Below are positions 54,766-63,627 of a DNA stretch of 64,000 nt, one piece after another; positions within the stretch are counted from its first letter, which is position 1; the number at the start of each line of letters is the position of its first letter. Position numbers and translations under genes: made by a program. Under the pieces are notes generated by a model. That model was not told the DNA's origin. It searched no databases and saw only the letters and a program-made list of their open reading frames with translations. Source of the DNA: Micromonospora sp. U21 (GTDB lineage Bacteria; Actinomycetota; Actinomycetes; Mycobacteriales; Micromonosporaceae); NCBI RefSeq assembly GCF_018070045.1, contig NZ_JAGPYK010000012.1, positions 62,001 to 126,000 of the forward strand. Direction: 5' to 3'.

Positions 54766-55320
54766 ATGTCCGACGTGCAGACCAACAGCCGGCACCAGGC
54801 CGGGCTGACCGCCCTGTACCTGGGCGTCTTCGCGATGGTCTGGTTCAGCGTGCCGTCCGCGGAGCAGCCGTTGCGCGCCCTGCTGGTGGTGGGCAGCATC
54901 GCCGCACTGCTCACCGCCGTGGTGGGCGGCGTGCTGTCGGCCCGCACCCGGGGCGCGGGCGGCCCACGGGACCGGGCGACCGACCGGCGGTACCTGCTCA
55001 TCGTCGTCGCCGAATTCGCCGCCGCCGGGCTGGGCGCCGCCGTGCTGGCCGCCGCCGTGCTGGCCGCCGCCGACTGGTCGGAGTACATCCCGGTGCTGGT
55101 CTGCGCGGTGGTCGGGCTGCACTTCTTCCCGCTCGCCCCGCTGCTGCGGGACCCACTGCTCCGGCCGCTCGGTGTCGCGCTGTGCGTGGTGGCGGCGGCG
55201 GGCCTCGTCACCGCACTCGCCTCGGCGGTGTCCGCCGGTCTGGTGGTCGGCACCGGCGCGGGGCTGCTGCTGCTCGCCTACGCCGTGCAGGCGCTGGTCC
55301 GCGCGTACCGCCCGGCCTGA
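54766..55320 (+). CDS. Membrane protein, unknown function
   Basis: 184 aa with six hydrophobic segments (for example AGLTALYLGVFAMVWFSV and LVCAVVGLHFFPLAPLL). The middle contains a direct duplication AAAVLAAA-VLAAA. It resembles small actinobacterial integral membrane proteins without assigned function. ATG with GGGGG upstream. It interrupts the ABC exporter set. Confidence 0.75.
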   Translation: MSDVQTNSRHQAGLTALYLGVFAMVWFSVPSAEQPLRALLVVGSIAALLTAVVGGVLSARTRGAGGPRDRATDRRYLLIVVAEFAAAGLGAAVLAAAVLAAADWSEYIPVLVCAVVGLHFFPLAPLLRDPLLRPLGVALCVVAAAGLVTALASAVSAGLVVGTGAGLLLLAYAVQALVRAYRPA

Positions 55321-55396
55321 CCGGCGCGTACGAGCCAGCCAGGTCGGGACGACTCGACTTGGGCAAAGTCGGGGCCACACGGCGAGGCGCACACGC

Positions 55397-55413
55397 CGAC
55401 ATCCAGGATGTCG
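55397..55413. promoter_or_regulatory. 17-bp perfect palindrome, candidate operator
   Basis: CGACATCC-A-GGATGTCG in the 218-nt gap before the ABC-2 permease genes. An overlapping 9-bp inverted pair (CGACTCGAC at 55350-55358 and GTCGAGTCG at 55410-55418) could form an alternative stem. It may be an operator for a TetR- or MarR-type regulator not in this window, or a terminator. Confidence 0.45.
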
Positions 55414-55538
55414 AGTCGATCAGCAGGGCGAAACCCGGGCGACATGCCGGCGGGGTCGTCGTAGGGTGACCGGCGGCTGTCGTACCCCGGGGGTAGGAAG
55501 GTCGGGGTGACGGGCGTGGTGTGGCGGAGGTGATCGTG

Positions 55539-56345
55539 GTGAGCGTGGCGGGTTCGGCGCGGGAGCGGGCTCGGCCCGCGTTGCCACGGGTGCCGGCGCT
55601 CGCCGTGTTCGACTACTTCCTGGTGGGATACCGGCGCACCTGGCGGGCCGGGGTGTTCTCCTCGTTCCTGCTGCCGGTGCTGACCGTGCTCGGTTTCGGG
55701 CTCGGCGTCGGCGCCTACATCGACCAGGGCGTCGGCGGGGTGCGTTACCTCGACTGGCTGGTCCCCGGGCTGATCGCCTCGACCGCCCTCCAGGTGACCG
55801 TCGGCGAATCGACGTGGCCGGTGTTCAGCAACTTCCAGTGGATCAAGACGTACTTCGCCCAGAGCGCGGCACCGCTGCGGGTGGCCGACATCCTGGCCGG
55901 GCACCTGGGCTTCGTGATGTTCCGGGTGCTCACCACGATCGCGGCGTTCCTGCTGGTCACCGGGCTGTTCGGGGCGTTGCGCTCACCGTGGGCGGTGGTC
56001 ACCCTGCCGGTGGTGGCGCTGCTCGGGCTGGCCGTGGCCGCGCCGACCTTCGCGTACGCCGCGTCGGTGTCCAGCGACAGTTGGCTGGCGATGCTGTTCC
56101 GGTTCGCGGTCATCCCGATGACGCTGTTCGCCGGGGTGTTCTTCCCGGTCGAGTCGCTGCCCGAGGCGCTGCGCTGGCTGGCGTACGTGACGCCGCTGTG
56201 GCACGCCGTCGACGTCTGCCGTGCGGCCACGCTCGGCGTCGCCCCACAGTGGTCGATCGCCGGGCACCTGCTCTACCTGGTGGCCTGGTCGCTCGCCGGC
56301 TGGCTGCTGGCGCTGCGCGCGTTCCGTCGCAAGCTCATCGTCTAG
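55539..56345 (+). CDS. ABC-2 exporter permease (NodJ/DrrB-like)
   Basis: 268 aa with six membrane segments. VFDYFLVGYRRTWRAGVFSSFLLPVLTVLGFGLGVG, PLRVADILAGHLGFVMFRV and the late RFAVIPMTLFAGVFFPVESLPEALRWLAYVTPLWH match the NodJ/DrrB group. Start GTG 55539 is 7 nt after GGAGGT; GTG 55536 and 55521 are alternatives. It is 3 nt from the second permease gene. Confidence 0.9.
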   Translation: MSVAGSARERARPALPRVPALAVFDYFLVGYRRTWRAGVFSSFLLPVLTVLGFGLGVGAYIDQGVGGVRYLDWLVPGLIASTALQVTVGESTWPVFSNFQWIKTYFAQSAAPLRVADILAGHLGFVMFRVLTTIAAFLLVTGLFGALRSPWAVVTLPVVALLGLAVAAPTFAYAASVSSDSWLAMLFRFAVIPMTLFAGVFFPVESLPEALRWLAYVTPLWHAVDVCRAATLGVAPQWSIAGHLLYLVAWSLAGWLLALRAFRRKLIV

Positions 56346-56348
56346 GGA

Positions 56349-57164
56349 GTGGTCGTGGTCACGTTGATCCTGCCTCGGCTGGTCGACGTCTCCGCCGCGT
56401 CCCGGCGGTCGGCGTCGGTGGTCGAGCGCAACGTCGCGGCGCTGAAGTCGGTCTACTGGCTGCTGCTGCTCTCCGGCTTCGTGGAGCCGCTGCTCTACCT
56501 GCTCTCGATCGGGGTGGGCGTCGGCACGCTGGTCGGCGACCTGCCGCTGCCCGACGGGCGACTGGTCTCGTACGCCGAGTTCGTGGCCCCGGCGATGCTC
56601 GCCTCCTCGGCGATGACCGGGGCGCTCGCGGAGACCACTTTCAACTTCTTCGGCAAGATGAAGTACATGAAGCTGTACGACGGGGTGATCGCCACCCCGG
56701 TACGGCCGTTCGAGATCGCCCTCGGCGAGTTGGGCTGGGCGATGCTGCGGGGCAGCGCCTACTCGGCCGCGTTCCTCGGGGTGATGGTCGCGCTGGGCCT
56801 GACCACCGTCACCCGGGCGGTGACCGCCCTTCCGGCTGCGGTGCTGGTCGGGTTCGCGTTCGGCGCGCTCGGCATGGCGCTCTCCACCTTCATGCGCAGC
56901 TGGCAGGATTTCGACCTGATGGGGTCCGCCCAGTTCACCCTCTTCCTCTTCTCCGGCACCTTCGTGCCGGCGCAGGCCTATCCGACCCTGCTGCACTGGC
57001 TGATCGAGGTCACCCCGCTCTACCGGTCGGTGCACCTGATCCGCGGTCTCGCGCTGGGCGGCAGCGGTTGGTCCTGGCTGCTCGACGTGCTCTACCTGCT
57101 GGCGATGATGGCGTTCGGCCTGCTGGTCGCTTCACGCCGGATGGGTAGGTTGCTCTACCGGTAG
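56349..57164 (+). CDS. ABC-2 exporter permease (second subunit)
   Basis: 271 aa with six membrane segments; homologous in layout to its neighbour (VERNVAALKSVYWLLLLSGFVEPLLYLLSIGVG, MKYMKLYDGVIATPVRPFEI, FSGTFVPAQAYPTLLHWLIEVTPLY). Two NodJ-like permeases encoded side by side presumably form a heterodimer with the ATPase of 53633-54565. GTG start at 56349; GTG 56355 is an alternative. Confidence 0.9.
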   Translation: MVVVTLILPRLVDVSAASRRSASVVERNVAALKSVYWLLLLSGFVEPLLYLLSIGVGVGTLVGDLPLPDGRLVSYAEFVAPAMLASSAMTGALAETTFNFFGKMKYMKLYDGVIATPVRPFEIALGELGWAMLRGSAYSAAFLGVMVALGLTTVTRAVTALPAAVLVGFAFGALGMALSTFMRSWQDFDLMGSAQFTLFLFSGTFVPAQAYPTLLHWLIEVTPLYRSVHLIRGLALGGSGWSWLLDVLYLLAMMAFGLLVASRRMGRLLYR

Positions 57165-57225
57165 GGGTTATCCATCGCCCTCCTCGGGCATGTCGGAGGC
57201 GACACCACGACGATGAGGAGGGGCG

Positions 57226-58245
57226 ATGGCCTCCGACCAGTCTTCCACCGGGCGTGACCGTGACTCGGCTCGTGGGCCCGTCGGCCCGGACGAGGGGCCG
57301 GACAGCCCCACCGATCTGCCCGGCAGCGGCTGGAAGGCGGCGTTGCGCCGCACGGTCACCGAGTTCCAGGACGACAGCCTCACCGACTGGGCGGCGGCGT
57401 TGACCTACTACGGGGTGCTGTCCATCTTCCCCGGGCTGCTGGTGCTGATCTCCATCCTCGGCCTGCTCGGCGAGAGCGCCACCAAGGGTGTCGAGGACAC
57501 CGTCAAGCAGGCGGTGCCGGAGGGCAACATCCAGACGATCATCACGGACGCGATCAACCAGGCGGGTGACAACGGCGGGCTGGCCAGCATCGCGGCGATC
57601 ATCGGTCTGCTGGCCGCGTTCTGGTCCGCGTCCGGGTACATCGCCGCCTTCATGCGCACCTCGAACACCATCTACGACGTGCCGGAGGGGCGGCCGATCT
57701 GGAAGACGCTGCCGATCCGGGTCGGCGTGACCGCGGTGATCGGCGTGCTGCTGCTGGCCTGCGCGGTCATCGTGGTCTTCACCGGTCGCCTGGCCGAGCT
57801 GGTCGGGAACGCGATCGGGGTGGGCGACGCGGCGGTCACGGTGTGGAACATCGCCAAGTGGCCGGTGTTGCTGATCCTGGTCAGCCTGATGTTCGCGATC
57901 CTGTACTGGGCCTCACCGAACGCGCGGCACGGCGGTTTCCGCTGGGTCAGCCCGGGCGGTGTGCTGGCCGTGGTGATCTGGCTGGTGGTCTCCGGCCTGT
58001 TCGCCTTCTACGTGAGCAACTTCGGTTCGTACAACAAGACCTACGGCGCGCTGGCCGGGGTGATCATCTTCTTGATCTGGCTCTGGCTGAGCAACATCGC
58101 GATCCTGCTGGGTGCCGAGTTCGACGCGGAGCTGGAGCGCAGCCGGGCCATCTCGGCCGGCCACTCGGCCGACGAGGAGCCGTACGTCGAGCTGCGTGAC
58201 GACCGCAAGCTGAGGAAGAAGCGGAATTCCCCCGGCCGCCGCTGA
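57226..58245 (+). CDS. YihY/BrkB family inner membrane protein
   Basis: 339 aa. Six membrane segments with the family motifs DSLTDWAAALTYYGVLSIFPGLLVL and GALAGVIIFLIWLWLSNIAILLGAEFDAELER. Role unknown; the old name tRNA-processing ribonuclease BN is wrong. Acidic N-terminus, basic C-terminus. ATG with GATGAGGAGGGGCG upstream. A strong hairpin follows. Confidence 0.92.
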   Translation: MASDQSSTGRDRDSARGPVGPDEGPDSPTDLPGSGWKAALRRTVTEFQDDSLTDWAAALTYYGVLSIFPGLLVLISILGLLGESATKGVEDTVKQAVPEGNIQTIITDAINQAGDNGGLASIAAIIGLLAAFWSASGYIAAFMRTSNTIYDVPEGRPIWKTLPIRVGVTAVIGVLLLACAVIVVFTGRLAELVGNAIGVGDAAVTVWNIAKWPVLLILVSLMFAILYWASPNARHGGFRWVSPGGVLAVVIWLVVSGLFAFYVSNFGSYNKTYGALAGVIIFLIWLWLSNIAILLGAEFDAELERSRAISAGHSADEEPYVELRDDRKLRKKRNSPGRR

Positions 58246-58256
58246 CCGCCCGCGTC

Positions 58257-58295
58257 AACCGCCCCGCCACCCGCGTATCGGGTGGTGGGGCGGTT
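58257..58295 (+). terminator. Terminator after the BrkB-family gene
   Basis: 17-bp stem (AACCGCCCCGCCACCCG against CGGGTGGTGGGGCGGTT, one G-U pair) with a 5-nt loop CGTAT, 12 nt after the stop. Confidence 0.75.
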
Positions 58296-58367
58296 GCGTG
58301 TCCGGCGGCGGCACGCGAGGCGAGTGGACCGGGGCGTCCGGTGATCCTTTTCTTGATCGACTAGTAG

Positions 58368-58477
58368 CTTTTGTTCTTTCGGACAAAAGTTGGCATCAGA
58401 ATGGCTGAAGCTCTGGACAGGCAGCACGGAACGCTCCTACTGTGTCGGACACAACACATCGGCATTGAGCCGATGTG
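58368..58477 (+). promoter_or_regulatory. AT-richer control region of the ROK/sugar locus with inverted repeats
   Basis: Inverted repeats: CTTTTGT...ACAAAAG (58368-58374 and 58383-58389), TGTGT-CGG-ACACA near 58440-58452, and a perfect 9-bp pair CACATCGGC-ATTGA-GCCGATGTG (58455-58477). ROK repressors commonly bind such sites beside their own gene, so these are candidate operators; the last could instead be a leader hairpin 29 nt before the GTG. Confidence 0.5.
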
Positions 58478-58505
58478 AACGAGTCCAATGAAGAGGTGAG
58501 TCCGG

Positions 58506-59684
58506 GTGCGGACCGTCGACCCCCTGCACGTCCGGCTGTTGCGGTTACTCCGCGACGAGGGGGCCGTGTCCCGGGCTGAGCTGGCCGACCGGCTCCAGAT
58601 GCCCCGCCCGCGGCTGTTGGCTGAGCTGGATCGACTGGTCGCGTTGGGCTACGTCGCCGAAGCCGGGCTCGCCGCCTCCCGGGGCGGGCGGCGCTCCACG
58701 CTGGTCGAGCTGAACCCGAAGCTGCGGTTCGCGGCCGTCGACCTGGGCGCCAGCTCGATGGACGTCGAAGTGGTCAACGGCCGGCTCGAACCGGTGGCCC
58801 ACTACGCCGAAGCCGCCGACATCCGCAACGGGCCGAAGGTGACCCTGCAACGGGTCAACGAGTTGCTGCACAAGGCCAAGGTCGACGGCGCGTACGAGCG
58901 ACTGGACGCGGTGGGCATCGGCGTGCCCGGTCCGGTCAGCTTCCGCGACGGCGTCCCGGTCTCGCCGCCGATCATGCCCGGTTGGGACCGTTTCCCGGTG
59001 CGCGAGCTGCTCAGCCGGGAGCACGGCTGCCCGGCGGTGGTCGACAACGACGTCAACATCATGGCGATCGGCGAGCGACACGGCGGGGTGGCCCACTCGG
59101 TGGACGACTTCCTCTTCGTGAAGATCGGCACCGGAATAGGGTGCGGGATCTACCTCACCGGCGAGGTCTACCGGGGCACCGACGGCTGCGCCGGGGACAT
59201 CGGCCACATTCAGGTCGACGCGCACGGTCCGATGTGCTCCTGCGGCAACGTCGGCTGCCTGGAGGCGTTGTTCAGCGGCGCCGCGCTGGCCAAGGACGCC
59301 ACCGCCGCCGCCCGCAGCGGGGTGTCGCCGGCGCTGGCCGACCGGATGGCCATGCGCGGCGTGGTGACCGCTCTCGACGTCGCCGAAGGCGCCGTCGAGG
59401 GGGACGTGACCTGCATCCAACTGATCCGTGACGGCGGACGGCGGGTCGGCGGCGTGCTCGCCGGCCTGGTCAGCTTCACCAACCCGTCGATGATCGTGAT
59501 CGGCGGCGGGCTGGCCCAGCTCGGGCACATCCTGCTCGCCGAGATCCGCAGCGTGGTCTACCGCCGCTCGCTGCCGCTGGCCACCGGCAACCTGCCGGTC
59601 GTGCTCTCCGAGCTCGGCGGTCGGGCCGGCGTTGCCGGCGCGGCGGTGCTCGCCAGCGACGTCGCCTTCGCGGAGGCCTCATGA
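58506..59684 (+). CDS. ROK family transcriptional regulator
   Basis: 392 aa. An N-terminal winged helix (about 1-60: LLRLLRDEGAVSRAELADRLQMPRPRLLAELDRL) is fused to a ROK sugar-kinase-like domain with VDLGASSMDVEVV, VGIGVPGPVS, DNDVNIMAIGE and the zinc/ROK signature GHIQVDAHGPMCSCGNVGCLE. It likely senses a sugar or polyol and controls the ABC genes that follow. GTG start after GAAGAGGTGAG. Confidence 0.93.
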   Translation: MRTVDPLHVRLLRLLRDEGAVSRAELADRLQMPRPRLLAELDRLVALGYVAEAGLAASRGGRRSTLVELNPKLRFAAVDLGASSMDVEVVNGRLEPVAHYAEAADIRNGPKVTLQRVNELLHKAKVDGAYERLDAVGIGVPGPVSFRDGVPVSPPIMPGWDRFPVRELLSREHGCPAVVDNDVNIMAIGERHGGVAHSVDDFLFVKIGTGIGCGIYLTGEVYRGTDGCAGDIGHIQVDAHGPMCSCGNVGCLEALFSGAALAKDATAAARSGVSPALADRMAMRGVVTALDVAEGAVEGDVTCIQLIRDGGRRVGGVLAGLVSFTNPSMIVIGGGLAQLGHILLAEIRSVVYRRSLPLATGNLPVVLSELGGRAGVAGAAVLASDVAFAEAS

Positions 59685-59727
59685 GCCCGCAGTCGCGAGC
59701 CGGAAAACCGTCGTGAGCGAGGAGGAG
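59685..59727 (+). repeat. Junction repeat related to the 45241-45360 unit
   Basis: GAGCCCGCAGTCGCGAGC (from about 59684), followed by GTGAGCGAGGAG just before the ABC ATPase GTG. The 45.3-kb tandem repeat has the near-identical GAGCCCCGCAGTCGCGAGC and GAGCGCGAGGAG. In both places it lies directly after a stop codon and supplies the ribosome binding site of the next gene. Confidence 0.7.
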
Positions 59728-61335
59728 ACTGTGGCCCAGTCCGAGGAGAACGCCGCCACCGAGCCGACGGCCGCCGGCGCCGACGCGCCGCTGATCGAAG
59801 CCCCCGCCGACACCGTCGCCGGTGAGGTCGTCCTGCGCCTCACCGACGTGGTCAAGACCTTCCCCGGGGTACGCGCCCTGGACGGCGTGCAGCTTGAGGT
59901 ACGCGCTGGTGAGGTGCACTGCCTGCTCGGGCAGAACGGCGCCGGCAAGTCCACCCTGATCAAGGTGCTGGCCGGCGTGCACCAGCCGGACTCCGGCGAG
60001 GTCGAGTGGCGCGGTGAGCCGGTCACCTTCGCCAATCCGCAGGCCGCCATGCGCGCCGGCATCGCGACCATCTACCAGGAACTCGACCTGGTCGAGGATC
60101 TCTCGGTGGCGGAGAACGCCTTCCTCGGCCACGAGCACCGCAGCTTCGGGTTCGTCCGGCGCGGCAGGATGGCCCGGCACACCCGGCAGATCCTCGGTCG
60201 GCTCGGCCACGGCGAGATCCCGCCCGGGCGGATGGTCCGCGCACTGCCGGCCGCCGGCAAGCAGATCGTCAGCATGGCGCGGGCGCTGTCGCACGAGGCA
60301 CGGCTGATCATCATGGACGAGCCGAGCGCCGTGCTGGCCCACGACGAGGTCGGCAACCTGTTCCGGATCATCCGCGAGCTGACCGCGCAGGGCATCGCGG
60401 TCATCTACATCTCCCACCGCCTGGAGGAGATCCGCGAGATCGGCGACCGGGTCACCGTACTCAAGGACGGCCGGACCACGGCCGCGAACCTGCCGGCACG
60501 CGACACCCCGACCCGCGACCTGGTCAGCCGGATGACCGGCCGCACCATCGAGTACGTCTTCCCGGACCGGCCGACCGACGACACGGTCGGCGCCGAGCTG
60601 CTCCAGGTGGAGGGGCTGACCCGTCCCGGCGAGTTCGCCGACGTCTCGCTCGACGTCCGCGCCGGGGAGATCGTCGGCATCGCCGGCCTGGTCGGCTCCG
60701 GCCGCTCCGAGCTGCTGGAGACCATCTACGGCGCCCGGATCGCGGAGGCCGGTTCGGTCCGGATGGACGGGCGGGTGCTGCGTCCCGGCGTCGGCGCGGC
60801 GGTGCGGGCCGGCATGGGGATGGCCCCGGAGGAACGCAAGAGCCAGGCGCTGCTGCTCGGCGAACCGATCTACCGCAACGTCACGCTGGCCACCTTCGGC
60901 CGGTACGCGCGGCTCGGCTTCACCGACGCCGCCAAGGAACGGGCCGAGGCGGACCGGATCGCCGAGAGCCTGGAGCTGCGGCCCCGGGATGTCGGTCGGC
61001 CGGTGCGCACCCTCTCCGGTGGCAACCAGCAGAAGGTGGTGGTCGGGCGGTGGCTCCTCGGCGGCACCAAACTGCTGCTGCTCGACGAGCCCACCCGGGG
61101 CGTGGACGTGGGTGCCCGGGCTGAGCTCTACCAGGTCATCCGGGCGTTGGCCGCACAGGGCGTCGGGGTGCTGCTGGTCTCCAGCGAGGTGCCCGAGGTG
61201 CTCGGCCTGGCCGACCGGGTGCTGGTCATGCGGGAGGGCCGGGTCGTCCGCGAGGCCCCGGCCGGCGAACTCGACGAGAACACCGTGCTCGACCTCGTGA
61301 TGGCGGGGTCCCTGATGGAAGGCGCACCGGCATGA
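59728..61335 (+). CDS. Sugar ABC transporter ATP-binding protein (RbsA-like, two domains)
   Basis: 535 aa. The first ABC domain has Walker A GQNGAGKST, a degenerate signature (ALPAAGKQIVSMARAL) and IIMDEPSAVL. The second has a degenerate P-loop GLVGSGRSE and an intact LSGGNQQKVVVGRWL and LLLLDEPTRGVDVG. This split of intact and degenerate motifs is normal for RbsA/XylG/MglA. The GTG at 59728 follows GAGGAGACT; GTG 59713 is the alternative. Overlaps the permease start by 4 nt. Confidence 0.93.
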   Translation, partial: TVAQSEENAATEPTAAGADAPLIEAPADTVAGEVVLRLTDVVKTFPGVRALDGVQLEVRAGEVHCLLGQNGAGKSTLIKVLAGVHQPDSGEVEWRGEPVTFANPQAAMRAGIATIYQELDLVEDLSVAENAFLGHEHRSFGFVRRGRMARHTRQILGRLGHGEIPPGRMVRALPAAGKQIVSMARALSHEARLIIMDEPSAVLAHDEVGNLFRIIRELTAQGIAVIYISHRLEEIREIGDRVTVLKDGRTTAANLPARDTPTRDLVSRMTGRTIEYVFPDRPTDDTVGAELLQVEGLTRPGEFADVSLDVRAGEIVGIAGLVGSGRSELLETIYGARIAEAGSVRMDGRVLRPGVGAAVRAGMGMAPEERKSQALLLGEPIYRNVTLATFGRYARLGFTDAAKERAEADRIAESLELRPRDVGRPVRTLSGGNQQKVVVGRWLLGGTKLLLLDEPTRGVDVGARAELYQVIRALAAQGVGVLLVSSEVPEVLGLADRVLVMREGRVVREAPAGELDENTVLDLVMAGSLMEGAPA

Positions 61336-62459
61336 GCGACGCGACTCCCACACCCACCGCGGCACCGGAGCGCACGCAGCTTCCGGCGCAGTCGCCGCCG
61401 GTGGACCCGGCCGAGACGGCGGTGGCCGGTGACAAGGCGGCATCCAGGGGCCGGCTCTCCTGGTGGCGGGGTGAAAACGGCGACGGTGCCAAGCGCAACC
61501 TCGGACTGATCGGGGTGCTGGCCGCGCTCATCCTGGTCGGCGCAGTCACCAAGCCAGACCTCTACGACGATCCCACCTGGGTCTGGAACAACATCCTGGC
61601 CATCCTCCAGCTCGCCTCCGTCGTCGGCGTGGTCACGGTGGGCATGACCTTTGTGATCATCGGCGGCGGCATCGACCTGTCGGTCGGAGCGATCGTCGCG
61701 CTGGCCGGCGTCTGGTGCACCACGGTGGCCACCCAGAGCTACGGCGCCGCCGGCATGATCTTCACCGCCATCGTGGTCGGCATCTGCGTGGGTCTGGTCA
61801 ACGGCGTGCTCATCTCATACGGGCGGCTGGTGCCGTTCATCGCGACGCTCGCGATGCTGGTGGCCGCTCGCGGGCTCGCGGCGTCGATCTCCAACAAGCA
61901 GACCCAGGTCTCGAGCAGCACCTTCATCAACGACATCGCGGCGCGCAAGGTGCTCGGGATTCCGATCCTGGTCTACATCCTCGGCGCGGTGGTGGTGGCC
62001 GGTTGGATCCTGCTCAACCGGACGACCTTCGGCCGGCGGACCATCGCGGTCGGCGGTAACCCGGAGGCCGCACGGCTGGCCGGCATCAACGTCCGCCGGC
62101 ACACCATGCTGCTCTACGCGCTCTCCGGCCTCTGCTGCGGCATCGCCGCCATCATGCTCACCTCCCAGGCCACCTCTGCCCAGGCGGCGATGGCCAACCT
62201 CTACGAGCTGGACGCGATCGCCGCAGCGATCATCGGCGGGACGCTGCTCAGCGGTGGTCGGGGCACGATCGTCGGCTCGCTGCTCGGCGTGATCATCTTT
62301 GCCACGATCACCAACCTCTTCGCCATCAACGGCCTCTCCATCGAGGCACAGAACATGGTCAAGGGCGGCATCATCGTCGCCGCCGTCCTGGTCCAGCAGT
62401 TCCAGTTCAAGTCCTTCACTCGGCTCCTCGCGCGGAACAGGCTCACCACCACAACCTGA
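61332..62459 (+). CDS. Sugar ABC transporter permease (RbsC-like)
   Basis: 375 aa. A Pro/Ala-rich cytoplasmic N-terminus of about 60 residues, then eight to ten membrane segments with the BPD_transp_2 motifs VGMTFVIIGGGIDLSVGAIVAL, FGRRTIAVGGNPEAARLAGINV and LDAIAAAIIGGTLLSGGRGTIVGSLLGV. Carbohydrate-uptake class CUT2. ATG overlaps the ATPase stop. Confidence 0.94.
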   Translation: MSDATPTPTAAPERTQLPAQSPPVDPAETAVAGDKAASRGRLSWWRGENGDGAKRNLGLIGVLAALILVGAVTKPDLYDDPTWVWNNILAILQLASVVGVVTVGMTFVIIGGGIDLSVGAIVALAGVWCTTVATQSYGAAGMIFTAIVVGICVGLVNGVLISYGRLVPFIATLAMLVAARGLAASISNKQTQVSSSTFINDIAARKVLGIPILVYILGAVVVAGWILLNRTTFGRRTIAVGGNPEAARLAGINVRRHTMLLYALSGLCCGIAAIMLTSQATSAQAAMANLYELDAIAAAIIGGTLLSGGRGTIVGSLLGVIIFATITNLFAINGLSIEAQNMVKGGIIVAAVLVQQFQFKSFTRLLARNRLTTTT

Positions 62460-62554
62460 CGCACCGCACGTTGTTCCTGGCGACGTCGAGACATTCGACA
62501 GTGGCCGGACCCCGCACACCCTCAACAACTCCATCCCGTTCCCAGGAGGTCGTC

Positions 62555-63607
62555 ATGACCCAGCACAGTCGCGACCTGTCGCGTCGTCGGTTGCTTTTCG
62601 GTGGGGCCGCCGTCGGCGCCGCCACCCTGCTCACCGCCTGCACCAGTAACGAGACTCCCGCGGCCAGCACCCAGACCAAGGCCGCCGGAGACGCCGCCGG
62701 CAACAACGCCCCGGGCAAGAAGGTCGTCATCGGCTTCTCCGCCCCCGCCGCCGACCACGGTTGGATGGGCGCGATCCACGCCAACGCCAAGGCGCAGGCC
62801 GCCGCGTACTCGGACGTGGAGCTCAAAGAGGTCGACGGTGGGACGACCTCCGAGGCCCAGCGCTCGACCCTCGGCACGCTGATCGCCCAGAAGCCGGACA
62901 TCATCGTCGTGCTGCCGCACGACGGCAAGGAGGTCAACGCGGTCGCCCTCCAGGCGATGCAGGCGGGCATCCCGATCGTCAACCTCGACCGGGTCTTCCC
63001 CGACGCGCTGGCCTCCCGGCTGGTCATCAAGGGCGACAACTACGGCATGGGCGTGTCCGCCGGGCACTTCATCGGCAAGCAGCTCAAGGACAAGGGTGTC
63101 GCCAACCCGGTCATCGGTGAGATCGCCGGTCTGGAGATCCCGCTGACCGTCGAGCGCAGCGCCGGCTTCGCGGCGGCCCTGGCCACCTACGGGTTCAAGG
63201 TGAACAACCGCCGTTCGGCCGAGTTCACCTCGGACAGCGGCCAGCGCGAGGCGGCCCAGCTGCTCCAGGCGCTGCCGAAGATCGACGCGATCTGGAACCA
63301 CGACGACGACCAGGGCATCGGCGTCCTCGCGGCCATCAAGCAGGCCAACCGCTCCGAGTTCTTCATGGTCGGCGGCGCGGGTTCGAAGCTCGCGATCGAC
63401 GCCATCAAGGCTGACAACAGCGTGCTCAAGGCAACGGTCACCTACAACCCGTCGATGGCCTCGTCGGCGATCTCGCTGGCCCGGCTCATCGCCCAGGGCC
63501 GGGGCCTGGGCGACCTCACGGAGCTGCAGGTGCCCAAGGAACTGACCCTCGCCTCGGAGACGATCACCAAGGAGAACGCGAGCAGCTACGAGAAGCTCGG
63601 GTTCTGA
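62555..63607 (+). CDS. Sugar ABC transporter substrate-binding lipoprotein (peripla_BP_4)
   Basis: 350 aa. The N-terminus has a twin-arginine-like SRRRLLFGG (Arg 10-12) and lipobox LLTAC with Cys29, so it may be a Tat-exported lipoprotein. The mature part is a ribose-binding-protein type fold: KVVIGFSAPAADHGWMGAI, IIVVLPHDGKEVNAVALQAMQAGIPIVNLDRVF and WNHDDDQGIGVLAAI. Ligand probably a pentose, hexose or inositol. ATG after CCAGGAGGT. Confidence 0.93.
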   Translation: MTQHSRDLSRRRLLFGGAAVGAATLLTACTSNETPAASTQTKAAGDAAGNNAPGKKVVIGFSAPAADHGWMGAIHANAKAQAAAYSDVELKEVDGGTTSEAQRSTLGTLIAQKPDIIVVLPHDGKEVNAVALQAMQAGIPIVNLDRVFPDALASRLVIKGDNYGMGVSAGHFIGKQLKDKGVANPVIGEIAGLEIPLTVERSAGFAAALATYGFKVNNRRSAEFTSDSGQREAAQLLQALPKIDAIWNHDDDQGIGVLAAIKQANRSEFFMVGGAGSKLAIDAIKADNSVLKATVTYNPSMASSAISLARLIAQGRGLGDLTELQVPKELTLASETITKENASSYEKLGF

Positions 63608-63627
63608 CACACGGGGGGAGACCCACC

